NCBI RefSeq assembly: GCF_003046475.1
Contig: NZ_PZZZ01000002.1
Span: 62,001 to 126,000, forward strand
DNA from: Mycoplana dimorpha
GTDB taxonomy: Bacteria > Pseudomonadota > Alphaproteobacteria > Rhizobiales > Rhizobiaceae
DNA: 64,000 nt
Direction: 5' to 3'
Positions 7,869-16,882 of the stretch are shown here, piece after piece. The notes beneath the pieces are model-generated. The model did not search any database, had not been told where the DNA came from, and saw nothing but the letters and a program-made list of their open reading frames with translations. Made by a program: the position numbers and the translations under genes. Every line of letters begins with the position of its first letter. Positions within the stretch are counted from its first letter, which is position 1.

Positions 7869-8846
7869 ATGAAGGATAAGCGGATCTTGATTACGGGCGG
7901 CGCCGGCCTGATCGGCTCGCACATCGCCGACCTGGTTTCCCTGGAAGGTCCGCGGGAGATCCTGATTCTCGACAATTTCGTCCGTGGTCGGCGGGAGAAC
8001 CTGGCGCGAGCCGCGTCGATCCTGCCGTTGACGATTGTCGACGGCGACATCCGCGATCGCGACCTGCTGGCAAAGCTCGTCGAGGGCGTGGACGTGGTGT
8101 TCCACCAGGCGGCTATCCGCATCACCCAGTGCGCCGAGGAGCCGAGGCTCGCCTTCGATGTGCTGGCCGCGGGCACGTTCGACGTGCTCGAAGCTGCCGT
8201 GAAGGCGGGCGTATCGAAGGTGGTGGCTGCCTCGTCTGCGTCGGTCCTGGGGCTTGCCGAAGAGTTTCCCACCCGGGAATCGCACCATCCCTACAACAAT
8301 CGGACGCTCTACGGGGCGGCGAAGGCCTTCAACGAGGGGCTGCTTCGCAGTTTCGCCGAGATGTACGGCCTGCGCTATGTCGCCCTGCGGTACTTCAACG
8401 TGTACGGACCGCGAATGGATGCCTATGGCGCCTATACCGAGGTGATGATCCGCTGGATGGAACGGATCGCGGCGGGGTTGCCGCCGATCATTCACGGCGA
8501 CGGCCTGCAGACGATGGATTTCGTTCATGTCGCCGACATTGCCCGCGCCAACCTGCTGGCGGCCAAGGCGGACGTGACCGACGAGGTGTTCAACGTGGCA
8601 AGCGGCAGCGAGACCAGCCTGCGAGAGCTGGCCCAGATGCTGACACGCATCATGGGGGCGTCGTTCGAACCGCAATACCAGCCGGCGCGCAAGGTGAATG
8701 CGGTGTCGCGCCGGCTTGCGGACACGCGCAAGGCGGAACGGCGGCTTGGGTTTCGCACCGAGATATCACTGGAGGATGGCCTGCGCGATCTCGTCGACTG
8801 GTGGCGACACGAGGTCAAGCGGCAGGCCGGAGGAGAGGCCGCATGA
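7869..8846 (+). CDS. Extended SDR NAD-dependent epimerase/dehydratase
   Basis: Sugar-nucleotide modifying SDR of 325 residues. It has the NAD motif GGAGLIG (Gly10, Gly13, Gly16) and the catalytic YxxxK as Tyr148-Lys152 (YGAAK), with SSAS as the Ser element. RYFNVYGPRM and the DFVHVADIARA motif mark the extended SDR class (UDP-hexose epimerases and dehydratases). The STDEVYG signature of RmlB is absent, so it should not be taken as the missing dTDP-glucose dehydratase. The start at 7869 has GGGAG upstream; an out-of-frame ATG lies five bases earlier. It ends in an ATGA overlap with the second aminotransferase. Reaction (epimerase or dehydratase) is not settled. Confidence 0.85.
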   Translation: MKDKRILITGGAGLIGSHIADLVSLEGPREILILDNFVRGRRENLARAASILPLTIVDGDIRDRDLLAKLVEGVDVVFHQAAIRITQCAEEPRLAFDVLAAGTFDVLEAAVKAGVSKVVAASSASVLGLAEEFPTRESHHPYNNRTLYGAAKAFNEGLLRSFAEMYGLRYVALRYFNVYGPRMDAYGAYTEVMIRWMERIAAGLPPIIHGDGLQTMDFVHVADIARANLLAAKADVTDEVFNVASGSETSLRELAQMLTRIMGASFEPQYQPARKVNAVSRRLADTRKAERRLGFRTEISLEDGLRDLVDWWRHEVKRQAGGEAA

Positions 8847-10045
8847 GCGCGACCGGCACACAAATCCCGGTCGCAAGGCCGCTTCTCGGCGAATGGGAAA
8901 TCGAGGCGGTCCGACGCGTGGTGCAGTCCGGATGGATCACCCAGGGTCCGGAGGTCGCCGCTTTCGAAGCGGAGTTCGCCGCGTTTGTCGGCGCCGGCCA
9001 TGCCTGTGCGGTGTCGAACTGCACGACCGGGCTTCACCTGGCGTTGAAGGTCGTCGGCGTCGGGCCGGGCGACGAGGTGATCACCGTCAGCCATTCCTTC
9101 ATCGCGACGGCGAATGCCATCCGGTACTGCGGCGCGGTGCCGGTCTTCGTCGACATCGAACCTGAAGGCTTCAACATCGATCCCGGCCTGGTGGCCGCGG
9201 CAATCACGCCGAAAACGAAGGCCATCCTGTGCGTGCATCAGCTCGGAATGCCGTGCGATCTAGCACGGATTGTCGCTCTCGGTCGCGATCATGGAATCCC
9301 GGTCGTCGAGGATGCCGCCTGCGCTTCGGGGAGCGAAATCCTGTGGGACGGCCGGTGGGAGAGGATCGGCAAGCCGCATGCGGATATCGCCTGTTTTTCG
9401 TTTCACCCCAGGAAGTTGCTGACGACCGGCGACGGCGGCATGTTGACGACCAACGTCGCTGAGTTCGATGCAAAGCTCCGCCTTTGGCGGCAGCATGGAA
9501 TGGGCGTCTCCGACGTCGTGCGCCATGGCTCCCCGCGCGTGATCTTCGAAAGCTACCCGGAGCTTGGCTACAATTATCGTATGACGGATCTCCAGGCCGC
9601 CATCGGGCGCGTACAACTGGCCCGATTGCCAGGTCTCATCTCGGAACGGCGTCGGCTTGCGGATCTCTACAGGGATGGATTGAGCCAGATCGACGGGGTG
9701 ACGGCACCTGCCGAGAAGCCTTGGACGCGGAGCAACTGGCAAAGTTATTGCATAACACTCCCGGAGCGGCTCGATCAGGCAAGTATCATGCAGACCCTTC
9801 TGGATCGCGGCATTTCAACCCGCCGTGGCGTGATGAACGCCCATCGTGAGGCGGCCTATGGCGAGCAGGGTTCGCACCGGGTCTCCGGCGACCTGTCGCG
9901 AAGCATCGCTGCGCAGGAAAAATCGATCATCCTGCCGCTTTTCGCGCAGATGACCGAGGCCCAACTGGCCTTTGTCGTGGAGAGCCTGCAACAGGCATGC
10001 AGCGCCTCGTCCACGCCGGCATCTCGTCTCCTCAGCGCATCCTGA
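8843..10045 (+). CDS. Second DegT/DnrJ/EryC1/StrS sugar aminotransferase
   Basis: A 400-residue PLP aminotransferase, last gene of the plus-strand sugar operon. Diagnostic parts are SNCTTGLHLALKVVGVGPGDEV, VEDAACASGSE and the PLP lysine in FHPRKLLTTGDGG (Lys191 by count). The HPRK form is typical of the PseC/PglE/ArnB side of the family, which act on 4-keto sugars. The preceding SDR, coupled by ATGA, could provide such a 4-keto sugar. This suggests a second amino sugar beside the one made by the WbpE-like enzyme. No gene follows on this strand; the flippase block runs toward it. Confidence 0.88.
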   Translation: MSATGTQIPVARPLLGEWEIEAVRRVVQSGWITQGPEVAAFEAEFAAFVGAGHACAVSNCTTGLHLALKVVGVGPGDEVITVSHSFIATANAIRYCGAVPVFVDIEPEGFNIDPGLVAAAITPKTKAILCVHQLGMPCDLARIVALGRDHGIPVVEDAACASGSEILWDGRWERIGKPHADIACFSFHPRKLLTTGDGGMLTTNVAEFDAKLRLWRQHGMGVSDVVRHGSPRVIFESYPELGYNYRMTDLQAAIGRVQLARLPGLISERRRLADLYRDGLSQIDGVTAPAEKPWTRSNWQSYCITLPERLDQASIMQTLLDRGISTRRGVMNAHREAAYGEQGSHRVSGDLSRSIAAQEKSIILPLFAQMTEAQLAFVVESLQQACSASSTPASRLLSAS

Positions 10046-10174
10046 CGGCAGGGCCGATAATCTGGTCGAATGCTTGCAGCCGCGTCTTGCAACGAGCCTC
10101 TTTCGCCCAAGGCGGAGATTTGCGCTTTGAGCGGCCGAGCGGTCATTGACCAGCCGCTACCTGGACATCCTTGA

Positions 10175-11701
10175 TCATTCGGACTTCGGGGCCAAGGCCC
10201 GGATCGGTGCCGGAAGCGCTTCCTTTGGCAGGATGGCAATCAGGCGCCATAATGAAAAGAGGCCGCTCGCGACCGTGGCCAGGGACCCGACGAAGACCGA
10301 CTGCCACAGGGGCAGCCAAAGCGTCAGGCTGAAAATCGCGCCGCTGCCGGCGATGAAGACCGCTCCGAGCCCAAGATTGGCCTTGGACCAGCGGAATCCC
10401 GTCAGCCGGTTTGTAATGGCGTAAATCAAGCCACCGTGCCAAACGTAGAGACCGAAGAAGGCGATACCCGCTCCGACGGATCCGAACGTGCCGACCAGCA
10501 TCCACGCCAGCCCGACATGAACGATGGTGGAGGCAAGTTCGGTCCAGAAGAACAGAGAGCGCGACCCTTTGGCCAGGAGGATGTAGCCGAGCGGCCAGGC
10601 AACGATCCGCAACATCATGCCCAGGCAGATCCAGCGCAGGATCACCGCCGCGGGGTGGAACTCGGGCGAGTAGAAAAGCCACATCGCGACCGGTGCAAGC
10701 GTCAATGTGGCAAGCACACCGGGTCCCGCCAGCAGCAGGCTGATATAGGTCTGATCATTGACGAGCTGGTTGCAGGCCTCATGGTCGAACGCGACTGCCG
10801 TCAGGCGCGGGTAGAAGTCAGTGCCCATCGCCTGCAGGATGAAGCCGGCGTATATTCCCCCGAGCGCCCACGCGGCCTGATAGAGCCCGGCCTCGGCAAC
10901 GCCGCCATCGTGCAGGATGATGAGGCGGATCACGTAGGCCGAGCCGGCTGTCAGCAGGCCGCTGAACATGAAGACGATCCCGAGTTTCAGCAGCGGACTG
11001 ACCTCGTCGGCAAGCTGGCGGGGGGACATGGCCGTCTGGCTGATGCGCACCTTCTGGCTGCAAGAGCGGGCAATCAGGAACATCGCGGCCGCCGACGCCA
11101 CGATCGAGGGCGCTATACCGTTGATCCCAAAAAAGAAGACAAGCACCACCGTGATGACGGTCGAACAGAGGCCGGTGAGAATGCTGACTCGGGCGAGGCT
11201 TGCGATGTCTCGCACGCCCTGGAGTAGAGCGAGCTGTCCTCCCGCGACAAGTTGCAGGAGGACAGCAAGGGAAAGTAGGGCGACGCCGGCAGTGTGCTGT
11301 CCGTCGCCGAATGTAAAGTGGGCGACGGGCCGCGACAGGGTGGCAAGGAGAAACGCACCGATGACGCCCAGCAGAATAGATGTTCGCCGCAATGCCGTCG
11401 CGGTGTGTGCCATCCGATCGACGTCGCCTTTGCCGGTTGCCTCGGCAATCTGCCTTACCCCGCTGGATTGGACCCCCAGGCCGGCGATGACCTGGGTGAG
11501 GTCGACGATTGACGCGTAAAGCCCCATTTGCCCGACGCCGGTCGGGCCGAGCAGCACGGCCATTGCCTTGCTTCGCACGATGGAGAACATCACGTTGACC
11601 AGCGACGAGCCGCCGATCATGGCCATCGCCTTGAGGATCTGGAAATAGCTCTGTTCTGATGCCGCTGTGTCTTCTGTCGCCATCGACTTGCTCGCTGTCA
11701 T
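10175..11701 (-). CDS. Wzx-type lipid-linked oligosaccharide flippase
   Basis: Polytopic membrane protein of 508 residues with about 12-14 hydrophobic segments, no charged domain, and the layout of the MATE/MOP polysaccharide exporter superfamily (N-terminal SIVRSKAMAVLLGPTGVGQMGLYASI is typical of O-antigen/ECA flippases). It would move undecaprenyl-linked repeat units across the inner membrane in a Wzx/Wzy-dependent system. Its ATG overlaps the stop of rmlD by four bases, so it is translated with the rhamnose genes. A Wzy polymerase partner was not found in the window. A signal-free cytoplasmic N-terminus of about 20 residues precedes the first segment. Confidence 0.87.
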   Translation of the reverse strand: MTASKSMATEDTAASEQSYFQILKAMAMIGGSSLVNVMFSIVRSKAMAVLLGPTGVGQMGLYASIVDLTQVIAGLGVQSSGVRQIAEATGKGDVDRMAHTATALRRTSILLGVIGAFLLATLSRPVAHFTFGDGQHTAGVALLSLAVLLQLVAGGQLALLQGVRDIASLARVSILTGLCSTVITVVLVFFFGINGIAPSIVASAAAMFLIARSCSQKVRISQTAMSPRQLADEVSPLLKLGIVFMFSGLLTAGSAYVIRLIILHDGGVAEAGLYQAAWALGGIYAGFILQAMGTDFYPRLTAVAFDHEACNQLVNDQTYISLLLAGPGVLATLTLAPVAMWLFYSPEFHPAAVILRWICLGMMLRIVAWPLGYILLAKGSRSLFFWTELASTIVHVGLAWMLVGTFGSVGAGIAFFGLYVWHGGLIYAITNRLTGFRWSKANLGLGAVFIAGSGAIFSLTLWLPLWQSVFVGSLATVASGLFSLWRLIAILPKEALPAPIRALAPKSE

Positions 11702-12606
11702 TCAGAGGCCTGCATCATGAAGCCGCGATAGTCTGCCTCGACGATCCGCCGCACGACGGCGTCGGTGCTGGCTTGCCAGGCTGGCGCGCGCCATCCGAAT
11801 GTCCGTTCGAACTTGTCGCACGAAAGCCGGGAGTTCGGCGGGCGCCTGGCCTTCGCCTTGTAGTCGGCGCTGGTAATGTCGCAGACGTCGGCGGCGGGAC
11901 CACCCATCGCCCGGCTCGCCTGAAAAATATGTCGCGCAAAGCCGGCCCAGTTCGTTTCACCCGTCCCGGTGACATGGAAGACGCCAGTCGGCCGGTCTCT
12001 GGCGGAGTGGGTCGCCACATGTATGATGGCGCGAGCAAGGTCGAGTGCGTTGGTCGGATTGCCCCACTGGTCCGCCACGACATTGACGGTGCGGCGTTCG
12101 GCGGCCAGCCGCAGCATGGTCCTGACGAAGTTGGTTCCAAAGGGGCTGTAGACCCAGCTCGTGCGCAGGATGACATGTTTCGGATTGGCACTCGCGACGG
12201 CATGCTCCCCCCTTAGTTTCGTGTAGCCGTAGACGGTTCTGGGTTCCGCCTCGTCGTCTTCCAGGTAGGGGTCGGGCGCGTCGCCGGAGAAAACGTAATC
12301 CGTGGACACATGAATGATCGGCAGATGCAGTTGGGTTGCGGCTTCGGCAACGCCGGCGGCGCCGACCACATTGATGCGATAGGCAAGGTCCTGTTCGTCC
12401 TCGGCCCGGTCGACCGCCGTGTAGGCGGCGGCCGAGACGACGACGTCCGGCTTCGCAGCGGCTATGGCGTCCGGGATGGACGACGGGTCCGCAAGGTCGA
12501 GTTCCGGGCGCCCGGCCCTGATCAGCGTGACGTGGGGCATGCCATCGGCCACCTCCGCCAGGCTGGTGGCGAGCTGCCCATGTTTGCCTGTGACGAGGAT
12601 CTTCAT
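11698..12606 (-). CDS. rmlD: dTDP-4-dehydrorhamnose reductase
   Basis: Last step of dTDP-L-rhamnose synthesis: NAD(P)H reduction of dTDP-6-deoxy-L-lyxo-4-hexulose. The 302-residue product shows the cofactor loop GKHGQLA near residue 7, the STDYVFSG motif and the catalytic YGYTK (Tyr and Lys of YxxxK), all standard for RmlD/RfbD. Length matches the family. It follows rmlC after 142 bases without a gene, and its stop overlaps the start of the flippase gene. Rhamnose is therefore a likely component of the polymer. Confidence 0.93.
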   Translation of the reverse strand: MKILVTGKHGQLATSLAEVADGMPHVTLIRAGRPELDLADPSSIPDAIAAAKPDVVVSAAAYTAVDRAEDEQDLAYRINVVGAAGVAEAATQLHLPIIHVSTDYVFSGDAPDPYLEDDEAEPRTVYGYTKLRGEHAVASANPKHVILRTSWVYSPFGTNFVRTMLRLAAERRTVNVVADQWGNPTNALDLARAIIHVATHSARDRPTGVFHVTGTGETNWAGFARHIFQASRAMGGPAADVCDITSADYKAKARRPPNSRLSCDKFERTFGWRAPAWQASTDAVVRRIVEADYRGFMMQASE

Positions 12607-12748
12607 CGTGATCCAACCAGTCTGGCGCCGCAGTCGTCGTCATGCGAGGCTTTGCGTAGCGTGGCCACGGCCAAAACGTGCCGAGCTGCAGCCAGGCATG
12701 GCCGACGGGATAACCGGTATGTGCGGTTGACGCCGCTGACCCGAATTC

Positions 12749-13327
12749 TCAAGGCGTGACCTCCCGCGGGGCAGCAAAGACTTCCGAATCCGCCAATGAT
12801 GGAGCGTTGCGATCCTTTTCCGAGAGCTGCAACAGGGACGGATCAATCGGCCAGGCGATGCCGATGTCCTTGTCGTCGAAGCGGATGGCTCGCTCATGGG
12901 ACGGAGAATAGGGAGCGGTCACCTTGTAGATCACCTCCGTGTCGGGCTCGAGCGTCAGGAAGCCATGCGCGAAGCCCTTCGGGACGAGCATCTGATTCCA
13001 TTCGGCCGCGGAGACGCGGACCGCGCACCATTGTCCGAAGGTGGGCGAGTCGCTGCGGACATCAACCGCCACGTCGAAGATCGAGCCCCTGGCCACTCTG
13101 ACAAGCTTGTCCTGCCCATAGGGCGGCAGCTGATAGTGAAGGCCGCGCAGAACACCGCGCGCCGCCGAGTAGGAATGGTTCTCCTGCACGAATTGCAGGT
13201 GCAGCCCGGCCTGTTCGAATGTCTGCGCATTCCAAGTCTCTGAAAAGAACCCGCGATCGTCGTCGATACGCGCCGGCCGGATCTCCAGCACCCCCTCCAG
13301 TTCGAGCGGCCTGATATCAAGACGCAT
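12749..13327 (-). CDS. rmlC: dTDP-4-dehydrorhamnose 3,5-epimerase
   Basis: Cupin-fold epimerase acting on dTDP-4-keto-6-deoxy-D-glucose. The 192-residue product contains FxEtwn-type N-terminal GFFSETW, the catalytic-His motif RGLHYQLPP, and [19 protein letters not shown], hallmark RmlC segments. Its start overlaps the end of rmlA by 11 bases, so the two are coupled. The residues match the true epimerase rather than 3-epimerase-only homologues as far as motif inspection allows. Confidence 0.93.
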   Translation of the reverse strand: MRLDIRPLELEGVLEIRPARIDDDRGFFSETWNAQTFEQAGLHLQFVQENHSYSAARGVLRGLHYQLPPYGQDKLVRVARGSIFDVAVDVRSDSPTFGQWCAVRVSAAEWNQMLVPKGFAHGFLTLEPDTEVIYKVTAPYSPSHERAIRFDDKDIGIAWPIDPSLLQLSEKDRNAPSLADSEVFAAPREVTP

Positions 13328-14201
13328 TGGATGTTTCCTCGACCAGTCTCAGGAGGTAGTCGGCATAGGCGGTCTTGCCGAGCAAACTGGCGCGGCGGCG
13401 GACCTCTTCCGGCCGCAGCCATCCTTTCTCGAGGGCGATCTCCTCCGGGCAAGCGATCTGAACGCCCTGCCGCCGTTCAACCGTCCGCACGAATGACGAG
13501 GCATCCTGCAGGCTGTCATAGGTGCCGGTGTCGAGCCAGGCGTGGCCGCGACCCAGCACGTAGACCTGCAGATCGCCTCGCGACAGATAGATGTTGTTGA
13601 CGGTTGTAATCTCCAGTTCGCCGCGAGCCGACGGCTCGATCGAACGGGCGATGTCGACCACGTCATTGTCGTAGAAATACAAGCCGGTCACAGCCCAGTT
13701 GGACTGCGGCGCAACCGGCTTTTCCTCGATCGCGGTGGCCTTGCCGGTCTCCTTGTCGAAGGTGATCACGCCGTAGCGTTCTGGATCATCCACGTGATAG
13801 GCGAAGACCGAAGCGCCCTTCTCACGAGCCGCCGCCTTGCGGCACAAGTCAGGCAGGCCGTGGCCGAAGAAGATGTTGTCGCCGAGGATCATTGCCACGT
13901 TGTCCCGGCCGATGAAGTTTCGCCCGATGATGAAGGCCTCTGCCAAACCGTTCGGATGCGGTTGCTCCGCATAGCTGATGGCAAGGCCGAACTCCGATCC
14001 GTCCCCCAGAAGGGCCTGAAAGCAGGGAAGGTCGCGCGGGGTCGAGATGATCAGGATATCGCGAATACCCGTGAGCATCAGAACGCTGAGCGGATAGTAG
14101 ATCATCGGCTTGTCGTAGATGGGGAGAATCTGCTTCGACACCGCGATGGTCAGCGGGTAGAGGCGCGTGCCGCTGCCACCCGCCAGGATGATCCCTTTCA
14201 T
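13317..14201 (-). CDS. rmlA: Glucose-1-phosphate thymidylyltransferase
   Basis: First step of dTDP-rhamnose synthesis: dTTP plus glucose-1-phosphate to dTDP-glucose. The 294-residue product opens with [16 protein letters not shown] (nucleotide-binding loop), then [24 protein letters not shown] and [20 protein letters not shown], all family signatures. The start at 14201 is fixed by AAGGAG about nine bases upstream and by homologous length; the same frame stays open upstream into the ExoF-like gene but that extension has no family similarity. Order on this strand is exoF-like, rmlA, rmlC, rmlD, flippase. Confidence 0.95.
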   Translation of the reverse strand: MKGIILAGGSGTRLYPLTIAVSKQILPIYDKPMIYYPLSVLMLTGIRDILIISTPRDLPCFQALLGDGSEFGLAISYAEQPHPNGLAEAFIIGRNFIGRDNVAMILGDNIFFGHGLPDLCRKAAAREKGASVFAYHVDDPERYGVITFDKETGKATAIEEKPVAPQSNWAVTGLYFYDNDVVDIARSIEPSARGELEITTVNNIYLSRGDLQVYVLGRGHAWLDTGTYDSLQDASSFVRTVERRQGVQIACPEEIALEKGWLRPEEVRRRASLLGKTAYADYLLRLVEETSNAS

Positions 14202-14253
14202 CGCGACCGCTCCTTGTTTGTGGTCCGCCCCGTTGATCTTCTCCGCCGTCCGG

Positions 14254-15558
14254 TCATTGGCTCGCTTGTTCCGGCTCGCCGTCCTTGGTCTCGACGGCGG
14301 CGGCAGGCGCGTCGGAGGGTGCGTTTGGACGCCGGATCCGCGTGACGCGGACAACGTCGCCCGGCTGCAGGGCTGTTGTCTCCTCTGCGACGAATTCCTC
14401 GGTCTTGCCGTTCGTGCGCCGGGAGATTTTGAAGGTGGGCGCGGTCGAGGCCGCGCCTGACGCCTGGTTGCCATCGAGCATGTCCAGCAGCTGTTTCTGC
14501 CGCGTGGCGCGTCGCACCTGCAGCTGTTTCAGCGCTGCAGTCTCCCTCTGGATCTGGTCGGTGACTTCGACGCGGCGATTATCATCCAGACCTTCGAGAT
14601 TGCGGGTCGCTTCCGAAATATTCTGCTGCGCCCTCATGATGGCGGTGACCATGTCGAGCCGCGCCGCCTCGTAGCTTCGGAGCGCTCGCTCCAGGTCCGT
14701 CTGGCGCGTCGGCAGCATGACACCCTTGTCCACCATGGTCTTGACCGTCGACAGTTCCTTGCGGACCGAGTTCACGTCCTCGTCGTTGTTGGCGATCTTC
14801 TTGTTCAATGTCTCGATCTCGCGCCCCATGAGTTCGCGCAGCTCCGAATAGGATCGTGATTGCCGTTCGGTGGCCGCAGCGCGGGCGGCGAAGATCTGCT
14901 TTTCCTGATTGTAGACCGTGGCCGCCAGGACGCTGTCCTGATCCGGCGCCGGTTCGAAGCGAAACTCGTTTGCACCCGCCATCTCGGTTTGCAGTCGGGC
15001 CAGCCTGATCGTGCTCCGCAGGATGGAGTCGTCGAGCTCGCGCAGTTCGCCGGTAACCTCGGTCGAGCCGCGACCGGACCCGTCGATCTGCCGGTAGGTG
15101 CCCCCGGCCATCGCCAGCGCCTGGATTACGGTCAGGCCTTCACGGAACTTGTACTCCCCCTGTGTGGTCACGTCGCCCAGGACATAGACAGGTGGATACT
15201 CGACGATCGCGACGGAGGCCTCTGGCCTCTCGCGCAGTCCTATCCTGGCCTTCAACTCATCGGCCACCTTGGCGGCGAAGGCCGATTCATCAAGGTCGCC
15301 CACCATGACTGTTCCCAGGATCGGCAGCGAAACCGTGCCGTCCTCGGCGACGATAAATTCCCCGCCAAGCGGCTCCCATCGCTCGTAGGTCCCTTTGGTC
15401 GGCATCCACTGGACGACGCTGAGGCGGATCTTGGTCTGCGGCAAGAGCTTGCCCGCTTCCGCAGTGGCGGGCGCGGCGGTGCCGCCCAGTGCGAGTGCCG
15501 CGGAAAGCATCAATGCAGTTCGAACGGGGCGACCGCAATCTCGGAAGACAGCCAGCAT
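14254..15558 (-). CDS. Polysaccharide export protein, ExoF-like (OPX family)
   Basis: Secreted or outer-membrane protein for polysaccharide export. The 434-residue product has a signal peptide (hydrophobic core at about 14-30, probable cleavage after ATA or AEA), a Poly_export domain ([29 protein letters not shown]) and a SLBB-like segment ([29 protein letters not shown]), then a long helical coiled-coil region (about residues 200-370). This matches ExoF of rhizobia in length and layout rather than the short lipoprotein Wza. No lipobox Cys is present. GGAG six bases before the ATG supports the start. rmlA follows after 52 bases. Confidence 0.85.
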   Translation of the reverse strand: MLAVFRDCGRPVRTALMLSAALALGGTAAPATAEAGKLLPQTKIRLSVVQWMPTKGTYERWEPLGGEFIVAEDGTVSLPILGTVMVGDLDESAFAAKVADELKARIGLRERPEASVAIVEYPPVYVLGDVTTQGEYKFREGLTVIQALAMAGGTYRQIDGSGRGSTEVTGELRELDDSILRSTIRLARLQTEMAGANEFRFEPAPDQDSVLAATVYNQEKQIFAARAAATERQSRSYSELRELMGREIETLNKKIANNDEDVNSVRKELSTVKTMVDKGVMLPTRQTDLERALRSYEAARLDMVTAIMRAQQNISEATRNLEGLDDNRRVEVTDQIQRETAALKQLQVRRATRQKQLLDMLDGNQASGAASTAPTFKISRRTNGKTEEFVAEETTALQPGDVVRVTRIRRPNAPSDAPAAAVETKDGEPEQASQ

Positions 15559-16033
15559 CGACTTCTCCAGCCTTCATCGTCGGATGCGCATGGTCCATGC
15601 GGCTGAGGGCCGCCCGTCCCGTCCGACCTGGCTCCAATCACGCGGTTCAGTGTGCAAATTATTGAAATATTGAGAAGGGGAAGCAGGTGGGCTTTGCATC
15701 ATCAATTTGGTGAACTGCGGCAAAGGCGGTTTACCCGGGGATCGGTTCCACCCGCCCTTCTGCCGCCGCGCGTCCTTGGTTTTGCAGATGTGAAGGGCGA
15801 CCGGCGGCTGCTTCGATAGATGGGGGGTGCGGTCGCGTCTTTCCTAGTTCGTTTGGATGAGAACGCGTGCGCGACACGCCCCAGTGCTTTGCCCTTCGGC
15901 GCCTTTCTCAGCCCTTTTGCCCCGTCGCGGTCGTTCCCGGGCTGAGCTAAGGTTCACACAGGTGATGCGCAGAACGCATCTGCTCCGCCAGCAGTGACGC
16001 CTGTTGGTCGTTCGAGCCCCGCGGGTGAAGGAT
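15559..16033. other. Divergent intergenic region (ExoF-like / LuxR)
   Basis: 475 bases without a convincing gene. An AT-rich patch at about 15652-15676, roughly 100 bases upstream of the ExoF-like start, is the likeliest promoter area for the minus-strand export/rhamnose operon. The remainder is GC-rich with no motif that can be named. Confidence 0.4.
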
Positions 16034-16798
16034 ATGGTGCTTTTGGACGGGAACGAGTATGCCGCCATGCGATCGGGCGCAGCGGGCGTTCGGGGAGGTG
16101 CCGAACCGCAGAGGGTCCTTCTGATCCTTACGAATACCGGCAGCGTCTCGAAACGGCTGATCGATGCCGTTGAACGAGAGTTTCCCTGGGTTGTCGTCGA
16201 GGAGGTCGATCACGTCCGTGCGGCCTGCCGCTCGTTCTCCCACCCGGTCGCCCTGATCCTCGTCGACATCGCCCTGGTGAAGGAGGCCGAGGCCGCCGCG
16301 GCGATCCTGACGCGCATCCATCCCAATGCGCTTGCCGCCATCATCGAGCCGTGCGACAGCCTCCAGGTCACCTCGCTGTCCGCCCTTGCCGATTCCCCGC
16401 TGATCCGCAGCGTCCTGCCGATGGATCTGCGTCTCGATGTCTGGCTCTCGATCATCCGGCTGATGCTGTGCGGCGGCGAATATGTTCCACCCGGCTCGAT
16501 CATGCAGACGCGGTCGGACGGCACCGGACTCCCCGCTCTCGTCCAGGGCGGCAGGAAGCCGATCGCCTGGCGCAAGGCCGAGAGCGACGTTGCCGAATTG
16601 ACCGCCCGGGAGATGCAGATCCTCGAAATGGTCTCGCGTGGCCTGCAGAACAAATTGATCGCTGCGGGGCTCGGCCTGTCCGAACATACGGTGAAGATTC
16701 ACCTCCACAACATCATCCGCAAGCTCGGGGTTCACAACCGCACCGAGGCGGCGGCGCGGTTCCGCAATTCGCGGCAGGCCAGTTCGCTGTACGACTGA
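16034..16798 (+). CDS. LuxR-family regulator with degenerate receiver-like domain
   Basis: 254 residues. The C-terminal part (about 190-245) is a GerE/LuxR HTH: ELTAREMQILEMVSRGLQNKLIA then LSEHTVKIHLHNIIRKLGVHNRTEA. The N-terminal part (about 25-150) has the alternating strand/helix rhythm of a receiver (RVLLILTN, VALILVDIAL, LAAIIEP), but the acidic pair after strand 1 is replaced by Thr-Asn, so metal-dependent phosphorylation is doubtful although an Asp is present at the strand 3 end. It probably controls the adjacent polysaccharide genes. The HTH resembles the truncated regulator at the window start. The start at 16034 follows GAAGGA closely; 16067 is an alternative. Confidence 0.82.
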   Translation: MVLLDGNEYAAMRSGAAGVRGGAEPQRVLLILTNTGSVSKRLIDAVEREFPWVVVEEVDHVRAACRSFSHPVALILVDIALVKEAEAAAAILTRIHPNALAAIIEPCDSLQVTSLSALADSPLIRSVLPMDLRLDVWLSIIRLMLCGGEYVPPGSIMQTRSDGTGLPALVQGGRKPIAWRKAESDVAELTAREMQILEMVSRGLQNKLIAAGLGLSEHTVKIHLHNIIRKLGVHNRTEAAARFRNSRQASSLYD

Positions 16799-16882
16799 AC
16801 TCGACATCGAACCTGTGCCGATCTTGCTCCATCGCCGCCGTATCTCGACGGCATTTCACCCGCCATGCGGCCGCCCCGCCGG

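Noticed and set aside
7869-8846. SDR considered as RmlB
   Set aside because: It has SSAS/YGAAK and epimerase-like motifs but lacks the RmlB STDEVYG signature, so the dehydratase role was not assigned.
10436-11227. 263-codon plus-strand frame inside the flippase gene
   Set aside because: Antisense to a 12-14 segment membrane protein; hydrophilic mirror product without motifs.
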